Under the pieces are notes generated by a model, which saw only the letters and a list, made by a program, of their open reading frames with translations, was not told the DNA's origin and did no database searches. Below are positions 40,893 through 48,798 of a stretch of DNA of 64,000 nucleotides, piece by piece; positions within the stretch are counted from its first letter, which is position 1, and each line of letters begins with the position of its first letter. A program made the translations under genes and the position numbers. The stretch lies in the NCBI RefSeq assembly GCF_028621895.1, contig NZ_CP117520.1:558001-622000 (forward strand), written 5' to 3'. The DNA comes from Acinetobacter sp. GSS19 (lineage in GTDB: Bacteria; Pseudomonadota; Gammaproteobacteria; Pseudomonadales; Moraxellaceae).

Positions 40893-41591
40893 TTAACAAA
40901 TTAACAGCAGTCTATATTCACCCTCTTTTTCAGCCGGAGCTCTATGAACACAGGGTAAAGCTTGTTGCATTGGATGATCTACCGCCAAGCGCCAAAGATG
41001 TCCTGAGCCCAAATTCACGGGTTTTGCCTCGGGTTTAGGCTGATAATGGAGATCGAAGAAATTCTCTTCTAAGAACGTTTCAAATTCAGATTCTGGGCCG
41101 TCATGTAATTTTTTGAGTTTTGCCCTGATTTCTGCAATCAAAATCTTTTGTTCAACCTGGTCATTGGGCAGGATATCACTCGCAGGACCATGGTAGGTAC
41201 ATAAAAAAGTATCCATTGCAATGGGTGAGCGATCAACATGATACGAATAGACGTCTGTTGAAATGAAATCTAACTCTTCATCACGTTCATAACTTTGAAG
41301 TAGATTCAGTGAAGGGGAGGCACCAAAATCAGTTAACAGCTGCATATCTCTTAAGATAATTTCTCTTGCTAAATTTCCTTGTTCTGAGAGGTGCAGCGCC
41401 AAAAGGTTTTCAACAGAAACTTCTGTAATATTCTCTTTTAATTCCAGTTTAGCTACGATCTCTTGAAAGTCGCCAATCAAATTTCTATGCCAGCAAATGG
41501 CGTTCATCTTTTCTTTGAAATTTGTATTGACCAATTCAGCAAAAGTAGAAACCACTTTAATCTGATCGTTGTCAGAAAGTATATTTTTCAT
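40893..41591 (-). CDS. DUF1826-like protein
   Basis: The 232-residue cytoplasmic protein contains YHVDRSPIAMDTFLCTYHGPASDILPN in the middle and GHLWRLAVDHPMQQALPCVHRAPAEKEGEYRLLLI at the end. Conserved His/Asp residues and the 'CTY.GP....lPN' and 'vHRaP' blocks recall DUF1826, an uncharacterised family often found with metal-uptake genes. This is a memory-based match. The ribosome-binding site is poor and the 5' end AT-rich, so the start is uncertain. It is 191 bp downstream of the Fur-boxed TonB receptor on the same strand and might share its iron regulation. Confidence 0.55.
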   Translation of the reverse strand: MKNILSDNDQIKVVSTFAELVNTNFKEKMNAICWHRNLIGDFQEIVAKLELKENITEVSVENLLALHLSEQGNLAREIILRDMQLLTDFGASPSLNLLQSYERDEELDFISTDVYSYHVDRSPIAMDTFLCTYHGPASDILPNDQVEQKILIAEIRAKLKKLHDGPESEFETFLEENFFDLHYQPKPEAKPVNLGSGHLWRLAVDHPMQQALPCVHRAPAEKEGEYRLLLIC

Positions 41592-41721
41592 ATTAGAATT
41601 AAATACATAATAAATACTACCTGATAATATACATGCAGCTTTTATAATAGCTATGGTTAGTGGGAAAAGATCGCATAGCTTTAGCGGTGATTAAATAGCC
41701 GCTGATTTTGTAGAGCAATTT

Positions 41722-41752
41722 AAACATAGGCACCTTGGTGGCACCTATGTTT
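41722..41752. terminator. hairpin downstream of the TonB receptor gene
   Basis: AAACATAGG pairs with CCTATGTTT, with an inner CACC-TT-GGTG helix and a small bulge. T-rich sequence follows on the plus side, so its direction is unclear. Confidence 0.4.
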
Positions 41753-41782
41753 ATTTGATACTGGTTTATTAATTACGATGCA

Positions 41783-43867
41783 CTAGAAACGATAACGTAG
41801 TGCAAGTTGAGCATTAATTGGATCACCCAGCATATTTGAGTCATTTGCACCGCTATGGCCAGACACAAAAAATTCACGATTCAATAAATTGTTGAGATTC
41901 AAAGTGACATCATACTGTGCTGTTTGATAGCCAAGAGCGGCATTGAACACAGTATAACCGGGTAACAAGTTTTTGTTGTCTGGAGCACTAAAGCGTGATG
42001 ACTCAGCACGTCCACCAAGTGCGGCAAACCATTGGTCATTTAGCTGATATTTTAACCAGAGATTGGCTGCATGATTCGGTGTTAAAGCCGCATGATGGCC
42101 GCTAAAGCCTGTAGTAGATTTTTCAATCTTGCCATCAAGATAAGAATATCCCGCTAAAACTGAAAGCTGATCAGTGAGTTGGCCTGTCAGTGCCACTTCA
42201 GCACCGCGGGTTTTCTGTTCACCAGCCAAAATTGCCAGCGTATTGTCATTTGGACTCTGATTTTGAATATTGGTCTGATTCATTTCAAATACGGCCAAGG
42301 TCATATTCAGTCGACCACTCAGATCCCATTTGGTTCCGATTTCTAGATTTTCAGTTTTGGTCGGTTTCAGATCGGCACTATTTTTATATAGGACAAAAGC
42401 ATCAGCCAGAGGTTGAAAAGACCGATTGTAGGAAGCGTACAACGATAAATTGGAAACTGGTTGATAAACGATCCCAATGCGAGGGGAAAGGCTGTGATCT
42501 GTCCGGTCTAAGATACCTGTCTTTCCGGTTTTATCATTCCTGTATTGAGATAAATCATCATAGCGCAGTCCGGCAAGTAGCTTGAACTTGTCATTCAAAG
42601 TGATCAGATCTTGCAGATAAAGGGCATAATTCTCAAATTCATTACTGTTATTGTTTCTGGCAGTCGTGGCCGTATTAATAGGTATCCAATAGTCCAGTAC
42701 GGGATGATAGAGGTTGGTTGTCGTTTTAGCACCTTGCCATAAAATTTCGTCTTTATGTTGTTTGCTGTATTCGACTCCAATCAACACTTCATGCTGTAAG
42801 CCAGGGGTTTTCATCTTGGCACTGATTTCATTTTGCAGAAATATGCCATCTTCATTGCGTAAACGCTTGTTCTGGATTAATACAATTTGAGACGGATCAC
42901 TAGGATGTGAATCCGTACTATATTCACGGTCTAAGGAGTAATTATAGTGTCGAGCTACTCCTCGATATTTCAACAGGTCATTAAATTTATGCTCTAAGGT
43001 AATGGTTTGGCTAGAAACTTCAGTATCGACATTTCCCACTTCTTCACCGTTTAAAGCACCATAGAAGGTTTTCGTATTTGTCCGTACCGGCTTTCCAGTC
43101 AAAGGATCCATGGGAAAGCCTTGATCGGCTAAACGGTCGTCATGCAAATAATCAGCTTGTAATAATATGGAGGTTTGATCCGAAACATTCCATTGGAGAG
43201 AAGGGGCAATGGCCTCGCGCTTCAGGAAGCTCTGATGGCGATAGCCGTCTGAATCTTCAATAGCTCCAGTTAAGCGGACTTTCACTTGGTCACTGATGAT
43301 CTCTGCAAGATCCAATTCAGCACGTTTTTGTCCTAAACTGCTACCAATCAGGCTAACTTCATGTAATTTTTCATCCAGCGGTTTTTTATTAATCCGGTTG
43401 ACCAAACCACCCGCTGAGCCTCTTCCATACAAGACAGACCCCGGTCCTTTCAACACCTCTATACGCTCAACATTCGACATATCACGATAATACAGTGCAT
43501 CATCACGTACGCCGTCTACATAATTATCTGTAATGGCAGAAAATCCACGGATCATGACCTGATCACGCTGGCCATCGCCCACACTAAAACTCAGGCCGGC
43601 AACATTTTGTAAAGCGCCTTGCATGGATGTGACGGTTTGATCTCGTAAGATTTCTTGAGGAACCACGTTCACAATTTGTGGAATATCTTTGAGTTCTGCC
43701 AAGCCCTTCGTTGCTGTAGAAGCTTGGCCGACCTGGTTTTTAAGGCTTTGATCTGCCTCAGCAGAGGAACTGAGTGTAGGTAGAACAACGCTATTTGGTA
43801 TTTCATTTGCATATGCCTGAACAGCAAGCAACCCCATAGAAGAAACTAACAACATCGACTTTTTCAT
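41783..43867 (-). CDS. TonB-dependent siderophore receptor
   Basis: The 694-residue outer-membrane protein has a signal peptide (MKKSMLLVSSMGLLAVQAYA). A plug domain follows (IPQIVNVVPQEILRDQTVTSMQGALQNVAGLSF ... RIEVLKGPGSVLYGRGSAGGLVNRINKKPL), then a 22-strand barrel ending in RYRF with a terminal Phe. The 'siderophore receptor' class is indicated by the FhuA/FpvA-like plug; the hydroxamate or other ligand cannot be read. The frame continues to 43915, but ATG 43867 gives a proper signal peptide. Two overlapping Fur-box-like sites upstream predict repression in iron-rich cells. No siderophore synthesis genes are nearby. Confidence 0.93.
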   Translation of the reverse strand: MKKSMLLVSSMGLLAVQAYANEIPNSVVLPTLSSSAEADQSLKNQVGQASTATKGLAELKDIPQIVNVVPQEILRDQTVTSMQGALQNVAGLSFSVGDGQRDQVMIRGFSAITDNYVDGVRDDALYYRDMSNVERIEVLKGPGSVLYGRGSAGGLVNRINKKPLDEKLHEVSLIGSSLGQKRAELDLAEIISDQVKVRLTGAIEDSDGYRHQSFLKREAIAPSLQWNVSDQTSILLQADYLHDDRLADQGFPMDPLTGKPVRTNTKTFYGALNGEEVGNVDTEVSSQTITLEHKFNDLLKYRGVARHYNYSLDREYSTDSHPSDPSQIVLIQNKRLRNEDGIFLQNEISAKMKTPGLQHEVLIGVEYSKQHKDEILWQGAKTTTNLYHPVLDYWIPINTATTARNNNSNEFENYALYLQDLITLNDKFKLLAGLRYDDLSQYRNDKTGKTGILDRTDHSLSPRIGIVYQPVSNLSLYASYNRSFQPLADAFVLYKNSADLKPTKTENLEIGTKWDLSGRLNMTLAVFEMNQTNIQNQSPNDNTLAILAGEQKTRGAEVALTGQLTDQLSVLAGYSYLDGKIEKSTTGFSGHHAALTPNHAANLWLKYQLNDQWFAALGGRAESSRFSAPDNKNLLPGYTVFNAALGYQTAQYDVTLNLNNLLNREFFVSGHSGANDSNMLGDPINAQLALRYRF

Positions 43868-43934
43868 GAATTTTACTGACTCCATCCTCCAAAAAATTGT
43901 GTGCAGTTTGAGCAAGAAAACTACCGAAGTAAAT

Positions 43935-43976
43935 AATAATGAATATCATTTACTATTGATAATAGTAATCATTATT
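43935..43976 (-). promoter_or_regulatory. two Fur-box-like sites upstream of the TonB receptor
   Basis: GATAATAGTAATCATTATT at 43958-43976 matches the GATAATGATAATCATTATC consensus at 16 of 19 positions. AATAATGAATATCATTTAC at 43935-43953 is a weaker second site. They lie 68-109 bp before the receptor ATG, where Fur would block the promoter. Confidence 0.85.
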
Positions 43977-44572
43977 TTATATTTGAGAAGTTATCTGAAT
44001 GGTTGTGACAGGAAAAAATTTAAATTTTTCCGTAAAAAATGAGATGAAGAGTAAAAAATACGGATGTAAAAAATATATTAAACAAAGGCTTAAATTAATT
44101 TTGTAATAAATAATCTGAAGAAGCTTGCCTTCGATTAAATGCAATCTAGAGAATTCGTCTGTTAAGCGAAAGGATGGAGCAGATTCTTATGCGTTGTTGA
44201 AGCAACCCTACTTTGGGAAAGAGGCAGAGAAATAAACTTATAAATTCAAAATCGATAGACTTCTGCGTTGAAAATTCTACATCATCGGCCCTATACCAGA
44301 TTAAACCTATTTTAATCGTTTCTATTGGTTTTTAGGATAGCTTGAGGCACTGTGATACAAAAATATAAGGATGAGAAGATAGAGCTTAAATATAAATAGA
44401 TTTTAAAATAATAGATTGGTGTTAAATAGAATGATTCATTCATTATCTATCTGAGTTTATAATTTTAAATATTAACTATTGGAGAGATAAATCACATTAG
44501 AAGCGGGATTTTTAATCCAAACTAATACAGATCAAAGAATAGGTTAGTGATTTCAATAAGATTCTTAAAATA

Positions 44573-44596
44573 AAAAACCCACTGAAGTGGGTTTTT
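44573..44596 (-). terminator. terminator of the universal stress protein gene
   Basis: AAAAACCCAC pairs with GTGGGTTTTT around TGAA. The left-hand A tract is the minus-strand U tail. Confidence 0.88.
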
Positions 44597-44637
44597 CATG
44601 ACTCGTTCTTACAATAAGTAACGAGTCCCAAGCTTAA

Positions 44638-45081
44638 TTATTGTTTGATGATCAAAACTGGGAAATGGCTTTCACCCAAGACACCTTGTGCAACGCTACC
44701 CAAGATGAGTTTTTTGATGCCTTTACGACCATGAGAACCGATCACGACTAAGTCAGCTTTGATTTCCTCAGCGGCAGCAATGATTTCTTTATGGATAACT
44801 TGTCCTTCAGAAATTTTAGTCTCAATTTCAACGCCTTCTTGTGCAAACAATGCTTTTGCATTGTTTAGGGTTTCTTGAGCGCCAGCTTTTGCTTTTGCAA
44901 AATAATCCTTGGTGATTTCAGAAGTATCAATAAACTCAACCCCAATGAACGGGTCTACTGCAAGTACGCAAAGGGCAGTAACTTTGCTGCCAAATTTTTT
45001 TGCAATTTCAGCAGCTTGTTTTACTGCTGCAAGTGAAGTTGATGAACCATCGACAGGCACTAAAATATGTTGATAAGCCAT
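44638..45081 (-). CDS. universal stress protein (UspA family)
   Basis: The 147-residue single-domain protein starts MAYQHILVPVDGSSTSLAAVKQA and ends with the ATP-binding motif GSHGRKGIKKLILGSVAQGVL (G-x2-G-x9-G-S). ATP-binding Usp proteins support survival in stress and stasis. AAGGAG lies upstream of the ATG. It has its own terminator and a 435-bp upstream region, and an IS3 element lies beyond. Confidence 0.93.
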   Translation of the reverse strand: MAYQHILVPVDGSSTSLAAVKQAAEIAKKFGSKVTALCVLAVDPFIGVEFIDTSEITKDYFAKAKAGAQETLNNAKALFAQEGVEIETKISEGQVIHKEIIAAAEEIKADLVVIGSHGRKGIKKLILGSVAQGVLGESHFPVLIIKQ

Positions 45082-45516
45082 GTAATACTACTCCTTATTG
45101 TCATTACTAAATGGATCAAGTCCATTGATTATTCGATCATTATATTTACACAAGTGTCATATCAGTTTGATGACCAGTCTGCTTGTTTCATTGGGGTATC
45201 AATCCAGCATACTTCAATGAGAATAAGTGTTTAAAATACTGGCGATTTTAAGCATAAGACATAGTATCAAATTAGCATATTTACACGCCTGATCAAGCAT
45301 TTCTCAAACTAAAGTTTGAACAGATTTCCATTGAGAAGTCCTTTTACTTTTATAGTTAAGCTGAAAAGTCACTCGGGACTCACTTGATCTTGACATCCCG
45401 AACAAAGCTGTTTTGTGTTGGAGCGGCAGCTCATTGGCTTTGTACCAGACATTTGGAGCAAGTTGTTAAAAAAGCCCTGCAGCTTTTGAGGTTGAGGGAT
45501 CTTTGCTCCAGATATC
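45082..45516. other. 435-bp region between the usp gene and the IS element
   Basis: It must contain the usp promoter, but no gene is visible. TTTGGAGCAAG (about 45450) and CTTTGCTCCAGA (about 45501-45512) form a loose inverted pair just outside the IS left end. Confidence 0.4.
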
Positions 45517-45541
45517 TGGACTGCTCCCAGTATCCTAGACA
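45517..45541. repeat. terminal inverted repeat of the IS3 element (OrfB end)
   Basis: It begins TGGACTGC and ends CCTAGACA, matching the other end at 21 of 25 positions. Confidence 0.9.
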
Positions 45542-45551
45542 TGAGACCGCC

Positions 45552-46358
45552 TCATTTTGAAGCTGTCTCAAATGCTTCTGGGCTCATCCCATCGAGATGC
45601 GAATGACGCCTGATTCGATTGTAAAACATCTCGATATAATCAAACACATCCGCACGGGCCATTTCTCGTGTTTTATAGATCCTCTTTTTAATTCTTTCCT
45701 TCTTTAAACTACTAAAAAAGGATTCAGCAACAGCATTGTCCCAACAGTTTCCACGACGACTCATACTCGGAACTAAATTATGCTTTTGACAGAATTTCTG
45801 CCAGTCTCCGCTACTGTATTGTGAGCCTTGGTCTGAGTGTATGATCACAGGTTCATTGGGTCTGCGTCGCCATACCGCCATTAAAAGTGCATCCAAAACG
45901 ATATCCTTGGCAAGCGTAGGTTTCATTGACCAACCGATGACTTTCCTTGAATATAAATCGAGAACCACAGCCAGATATAACCAGCCTTGCCAAGTACGGA
46001 TGTAGGTAATATCAGTCACCCAGGAAGTATCAGGGGTGCTCACAGCGAACTCTCGATTTAAGTGATTTGGTGGCACAATCGGAGGACGGCCACAACCATA
46101 ACTTTTATGCTTTTTATATCCTCGAACAGCGGCAATGCCATTGTTCTTCATGATCTTCAGCACACGATTGGGGCCACAGCTTTCACCTAGCTCTTTAAGA
46201 TCCAGCGTGATGCGACGATAACCATAGATGCCATAACTGGCATCATAAGAAGAGCGGATCAGTTGTAATAACCGTTTGTCTTCAATTGTTCTGCCTGATT
46301 CGGGTTCATGTAGCCAGGCGTAATAGCCAGCACGAGCAATCTTAAGAACCCGACACAT
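45552..46358 (-). CDS. IS3-family transposase OrfB (catalytic)
   Basis: The 268 residues from the first internal Met (MCRVLKIARAGYY) include an HTH_21-type segment and the rve integrase core. The DDE residues are in DTSWVTDITYIRT, VIIHSDQGSQYSS and NAVAESFFSSLKKE. Translation very probably starts by -1 frameshifting from OrfA: the OrfB frame is open back to the slippery A6G (46439-46445) and reads RKVLCKPARVKYQFILEY. The C-terminus is nearly the same as the remnant at 39.1-39.2 kb. Confidence 0.93.
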   Translation of the reverse strand: MCRVLKIARAGYYAWLHEPESGRTIEDKRLLQLIRSSYDASYGIYGYRRITLDLKELGESCGPNRVLKIMKNNGIAAVRGYKKHKSYGCGRPPIVPPNHLNREFAVSTPDTSWVTDITYIRTWQGWLYLAVVLDLYSRKVIGWSMKPTLAKDIVLDALLMAVWRRRPNEPVIIHSDQGSQYSSGDWQKFCQKHNLVPSMSRRGNCWDNAVAESFFSSLKKERIKKRIYKTREMARADVFDYIEMFYNRIRRHSHLDGMSPEAFETASK

Positions 46359-46405
46359 CGTTTTAATCTTAAATTGATGGCTGTACTCAAGGATAAACTG
46401 ATACT

Positions 46406-46690
46406 TTACTCGGGCAGGCTTGCAAAGTACCTTGCGGCCTTTTTTAAGATATCTCGCTCTTCTTCAGTTTGCTTAAGCTGACTTTTAAGACGAAGGATCT
46501 CTTTCTTTGCTTCGAGTAGTTCATGTTCATCAGGGTTGTTGCGTAAAGGCTGTACGGCCTTTAGCCATTTATAAATGCTGTGCTGTGATACACCTAAACG
46601 TTCAGCCACATCAGTGACAGAATATCCACGTTCGGTAATCAATTTAACAGCTTCATCTTTAAATTCTGGGGTGTATCGTTGTCCACTCAT
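46406..46690 (-). CDS. IS3-family transposase OrfA
   Basis: The 94-residue protein has the transposase-8 helix-turn-helix (YTPEFKDEAVKLITERGYSVTDVAERLGVSQHSIYKWL) and a leucine-zipper tail (ELLEAKKEILRLKSQLKQTEEERDILKKA). The run AAAAAAG near its end (minus strand 46445-46439) is the classic IS3 slippery sequence that makes the OrfAB fusion transposase. Confidence 0.93.
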   Translation of the reverse strand: MSGQRYTPEFKDEAVKLITERGYSVTDVAERLGVSQHSIYKWLKAVQPLRNNPDEHELLEAKKEILRLKSQLKQTEEERDILKKAARYFASLPE

Positions 46691-46726
46691 AATGTTCTCT
46701 CCTATGCAAAAAGAATAGACGAAATT

Positions 46727-46751
46727 TGTCTAGGAGAGTGGTGGCAGTCCA
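46727..46751. repeat. terminal inverted repeat of the IS3 element (OrfA end)
   Basis: The complement begins TGGACTGC and ends CCTAGACA. The ATC target duplication follows immediately. Confidence 0.9.
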
Positions 46752-46798
46752 ATCTTTAGTTATTGTGGCTGTTGAAAATTAGCGCTACAGTGGTAGAT

Positions 46799-46811
46799 GT
46801 GGTCTGACCAC
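46799..46811. promoter_or_regulatory. FadR/GntR-type palindrome GTGGTC-T-GACCAC
   Basis: This perfect 13-bp palindrome contains TGGTCTGACCA, matching the TGGTnnnACCA core bound by FadR-subfamily GntR regulators such as PdhR, LldR and GlcC. It is 69 bp before the alcohol dehydrogenase ATG and 48 bp from the IS end. No GntR gene is adjacent. Confidence 0.5.
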
Positions 46812-46880
46812 GAAATACAAAGTTAAAAAACTGATTTATAAAAATTGATTATTTTAAAATTTTGATTGGAGTTTAGCACA

Positions 46881-47921
46881 ATGAAAGCATTGGTTTATCA
46901 CGGTCCAAGTAATGCTAAATGGGAAGAAAAAGAAGCACCAAAACTGCTCAAACCGAGTGATGCAATTGTCCGTATTGTTAAAACAACGATTTGTGGGACA
47001 GACTTACATATTTTAAAAGGCGATGTACCGGCCGTGACCGATGGCCGTACTTTGGGACATGAAGGCATTGGGATTATTGAAGAAGTGGGCCCTTCTGTTC
47101 AGCAATTCAAAAAAGGCGATAAAGTCATTATTTCCTGTATTACTGCCTGTGGTTCATGCAGTTATTGCAAGAAAAGTTTGTATGCGCACTGCAAGGATGG
47201 CGGCTGGATTTTAGGTCATAAAATCGATGGTACGCAGGCGGAATATGTGCGCATCCCGCATGCCGATAACAGCCTGTACCATTTGCCAGAAGGTCTGGAT
47301 GAAGAATCGGCTTTGATGCTCAGCGATATCTTGCCGACGGGTTTTGAAATTGGCGTGTTAAATGGTCAGGTACAACCGGGTCAAACGGTAGCGATTGTCG
47401 GTGCAGGCCCAATCGGGATGGCTGCATTGCTCACGGCACAGTTCTATTCTCCAGGCCGTATTATTATGGTGGATACTGATGAAAGCCGTCTGGAAACTGC
47501 AAAACGTTTTGGGGCGACCGATACCATTAACCCAACCAAGCAGGATGTGAAATCGGTGATTGATCAATTGACCGATGGTGTGGGTGTAGATGTTGCAATT
47601 GAATGTGTCGGTGTGGAACCAACCTTTGCGATCTGTCAGCAAATTATTGCACCGGGTGGACATATTGCCAACGTGGGTGTGCATGGCAAATCAGTAGAGC
47701 TGCATCTTGAGGATTTGTGGATTAAAAACATCACCATCACCACAGGATTGGTGAATACTTCGAGTACACCAATGCTGCTCAAGAGCTGCTGTGCCAAAAC
47801 TATTGAGCCAAATAAACTGGTCACCCACCATTTTGCTTTAAATGATATTGAACAGGCATATAAAGTATTTGGTCATGCTGCTGAAGAAAAAGCAATGAAA
47901 GTGGTGTTGTCGAATTCTTAA
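46881..47921 (+). CDS. zinc-dependent alcohol dehydrogenase (MDR family)
   Basis: The 346-residue enzyme has catalytic-zinc ligands Cys38 (CGTDLH), His60 and Glu61 (GHEG), and a structural-zinc lobe with Cys90, 93, 96 and 104. The NAD(P)-binding motif VGAGPIGMAAL is near 170-180. The overall pattern fits secondary-alcohol, threonine or butanediol dehydrogenases; the substrate cannot be fixed. ATG 46881 is used rather than an upstream in-frame codon, with GGAG about 10 bp before it. It stands alone, has a strong terminator, and may be under GntR-type control. Confidence 0.9.
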   Translation: MKALVYHGPSNAKWEEKEAPKLLKPSDAIVRIVKTTICGTDLHILKGDVPAVTDGRTLGHEGIGIIEEVGPSVQQFKKGDKVIISCITACGSCSYCKKSLYAHCKDGGWILGHKIDGTQAEYVRIPHADNSLYHLPEGLDEESALMLSDILPTGFEIGVLNGQVQPGQTVAIVGAGPIGMAALLTAQFYSPGRIIMVDTDESRLETAKRFGATDTINPTKQDVKSVIDQLTDGVGVDVAIECVGVEPTFAICQQIIAPGGHIANVGVHGKSVELHLEDLWIKNITITTGLVNTSSTPMLLKSCCAKTIEPNKLVTHHFALNDIEQAYKVFGHAAEEKAMKVVLSNS

Positions 47922-47941
47922 TATCGACTTCTTGAAGTTTC

Positions 47942-47971
47942 AAAAAGACATTCCAGGTGGAATGTCTTTTT
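47942..47971 (+). terminator. terminator after the alcohol dehydrogenase gene
   Basis: AAAAAGACATTCC pairs with GGAATGTCTTTTT around AGGT. Confidence 0.9.
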
Positions 47972-48017
47972 TTTAATTGCTGAATCCACTTTTTTCAGTT
48001 TTATATGCTTTGATTTT

Positions 48018-48719
48018 TTATACCGCTATGTTTTCAGGCCATAAAAAGTAAAATCCAAATTTCCCTTTTTTAAATTCTGCCCCAATCGTTTTTGCTTTAT
48101 CAGTCAAATAGAAGTTATTGTCCTTTTTAGAGAGATAGCCATTTTGTGTTAATTGCTCTAATAAATCGGTAGTTGAAAGTCCAAGTTTATTGGCCAATTT
48201 AGAGCTAGTCAGTTTTTCAAAGTTGTTATCATCTTCATCTTCAGTGGTTGGAGTTGAGCTCTTTTGTTGATCAATTTTTTCTAATGAAATTCTTACTTCA
48301 TCACTGATACGAATAATACGTTGAGCTTCCTCATAGGTATCTTTATAGAGTGCTGAATCCTCTTCACGTTCGATTAAAATTCCCATTTCATTGTTATTGA
48401 TTTGACTGAATTCATAAAGATTTAGACTGGTAATAATGCCACGATCTTCATTTAAATAGCATTTTGCATGTAGGTTTTTGCAAAAACTGGTACGTATATA
48501 GTCTTGTTCTTTAAGCCAATTGATCTCTTCAGGCTGTAATTCACTCTTGCCGTAAATAATACGGATATCAATTTTTAAACGATTTTTGTCTTCTAGCAAT
48601 TCTTTAATACGATCATTTAATTTTAAAAATGGACTAATAAGAATGACGCGCTCTTTTGCTGATTTAATCAGTTCTTCTAAATAGTAATTAGTAGCGCTGG
48701 TATTTAAAAATTTTGCCAT
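48018..48719 (-). CDS. PLD-like phosphodiesterase-fold protein with winged-helix tail
   Basis: The 233-residue protein has one phospholipase-D-like half-site, KNLHAKCYLNEDRGIITSLNLYEFSQINNNEMGI. It is an HxK motif followed by Asn and a conserved NLYEFS block, as in PLD-like domains linked to helicases and defence genes. An acidic linker (TPTTEDEDDNNFEKL) precedes a C-terminal winged-helix-like region. A single half-site suggests it acts as a dimer. The gene is noticeably AT-rich compared with gatB, suggesting acquisition. It is the last gene of the accessory region. Confidence 0.75.
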   Translation of the reverse strand: MAKFLNTSATNYYLEELIKSAKERVILISPFLKLNDRIKELLEDKNRLKIDIRIIYGKSELQPEEINWLKEQDYIRTSFCKNLHAKCYLNEDRGIITSLNLYEFSQINNNEMGILIEREEDSALYKDTYEEAQRIIRISDEVRISLEKIDQQKSSTPTTEDEDDNNFEKLTSSKLANKLGLSTTDLLEQLTQNGYLSKKDNNFYLTDKAKTIGAEFKKGKFGFYFLWPENIAV

Positions 48720-48750
48720 TTCCCCTCATCCTTATGTATTGAATTTAAAT

Positions 48751-48779
48751 AAAAAAACCCCGCATTCAGCGAGGTTTTT
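48751..48779 (-). terminator. terminator of the gatCAB operon
   Basis: AAAACCCCGC pairs with GCGAGGTTTT (one mismatch) around ATTCA. The A7 run provides the minus-strand U tract, 20 bp past gatB. Confidence 0.8.
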
Positions 48780-48798
48780 ATATCACACATTCAAATTA

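Larger units (their letters stand above)
43868..44637. other. 770-bp AT-rich stretch without a gene
   Basis: It holds the receptor promoter and Fur sites at its left end and the uspA terminator at its right end. The middle (about 44.1-44.5 kb) contains no frame resembling a known protein. Confidence 0.5.
45517..46751 (-). mobile_element. complete IS3-family insertion sequence, 1,235 bp
   Basis: The ends TGGACTGCTCCCAGTATCC... and TGGACTGCCACCACTCTCC... form 25-bp imperfect inverted repeats (21 of 25 identical). The element is flanked by a 3-bp direct repeat ATC (45514-45516 and 46752-46754), as expected for IS3 transposition. It encodes OrfA and OrfB on the minus strand with an A6G slippery site, so it looks intact and recently inserted. 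It lies between the usp gene and the alcohol dehydrogenase gene. Confidence 0.93.

Noticed and set aside
40763-41038. 91-codon plus-strand frame next to the DUF1826-like gene
   Set aside because: Its 3' half is antisense to the conserved HRAP block of the minus-strand gene, and no family is recognised.
38816-48790. Duplicate of the ssrA 3' end (attR) closing the island
   Set aside because: I could not find a convincing second copy of the tmRNA 3' end by eye; the island's right boundary is therefore unproven.
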